Shown here: in pieces, positions 4,976 to 5,107 of the stretch
Position numbering within the stretch: position 1 is the stretch's first letter
Layout: each line of letters starts with the position of its first letter
NCBI GenBank assembly: GCA_038230695.1
Contig: JBBRMT010000291.1
Span: 1-5,107 of the forward strand
Direction of reading: 5' to 3'
DNA length: 5,107 nucleotides
Source of the DNA: QHBQ01 sp038230695
GTDB lineage: Bacteria > Chloroflexota > Chloroflexia > QHBQ01
Notes under the pieces: generated by a model
Told to the model about the DNA's origin: nothing
What the model saw: the letters and a program-made list of their open reading frames with translations, nothing else
Databases searched by the model: none
Program-made: the position numbers and the translations under genes

Positions 4976-4998
4976 GGCGTATGCCATGCGCCCCTATG
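4976..4998 (-). repeat. Inverted copy of the hairpin repeat
   Basis: GGCGTATGCCATGCGCCCCT is the reverse complement of the family core, and the only copy on the minus strand here. The stretch 4976-4996 is complementary to 4875-4895 at 20 of 21 positions and to 4811-4831 at 20 of 21, so long-range pairing with either is possible. Confidence 0.8.
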
Positions 4999-5043
4999 CG
5001 ATGCATTAGAGAGACAAAGGTGGCATAAACCGGATGGGTAATT

Positions 5044-5107
5044 CACTCAGCACTCAGCACTCAGCACTCAGCACTTCGTGCTCAGTCCTCAGTCCTCAGT
5101 CCTCAGT
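5044..5107. repeat. Heptanucleotide array CACTCAG then TCCTCAG, running off the window
   Basis: Four CACTCAG units (5044-5071) are followed by CACTTCG, TGCTCAG, three TCCTCAG units and a final T at the window edge. The seven-base phase is unbroken from end to end, although the unit changes. On the minus strand the units read CTGAGTG and CTGAGGA, so each contains TGA. The array probably continues past 5107. It is an STRR-type array like those at 1651 and 2725. Confidence 0.92.

Overview
This GC-rich window carries three plus-strand genes for cell-surface polysaccharide synthesis. They are separated by intergenic DNA made almost entirely of small repeats. Protein style, TTG starts, hairpin repeats of the GTAGGGGCG...CGCCC type and heptanucleotide tandem arrays together resemble filamentous Chloroflexota. 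Heptad arrays (STRR-type) are also known in cyanobacteria, so the phylum is an inference of moderate strength. No taxonomic marker gene is present.

Layout. Positions 1-110 hold no recognisable gene and include a degenerate heptad array (57-84). Gene 1 (111-1655) is a polytopic O-antigen ligase/polymerase (Wzy_C/WaaL-like) protein. It carries an in-frame palindromic repeat element (about 661-745) translated as a foreign-looking loop. The gap to gene 2 holds nine heptads, a perfect TATAAT, a hairpin repeat and a GGAGG ribosome binding site. Gene 2 (1764-2726) is an extended SDR enzyme with the signature of UDP-glucuronate decarboxylase (UDP-xylose synthase). The 418-bp gap 2727-3144 is almost wholly repeats: three heptads, a tandem array with an exact 65-bp period, further hairpin copies and a CGGAT-rich direct repeat. 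Gene 3 (3145-4758) is a second, divergent Wzy_C-family membrane protein. Positions 4759-5107 contain no supported gene, only two direct and one inverted hairpin repeat and a terminal heptad array running off the window.

Working together (inference): the SDR enzyme would supply a nucleotide pentose (UDP-xylose or a related sugar) for glycan repeat units. The two Wzy_C proteins would polymerise lipid-linked glycans or transfer them to an acceptor at the outer face of the membrane. No glycosyltransferase, flippase or chain-length regulator is visible here, so this is probably part of a larger locus.

The most unusual content is the repeats. A palindromic element has been accepted inside a membrane-protein gene. 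The stop codons of genes 1 and 2 both lie in the first unit of a heptad array. All heptad families here contain TGA on one strand. I found no CRISPR array, RNA gene, transposase or convincing intrinsic terminator.
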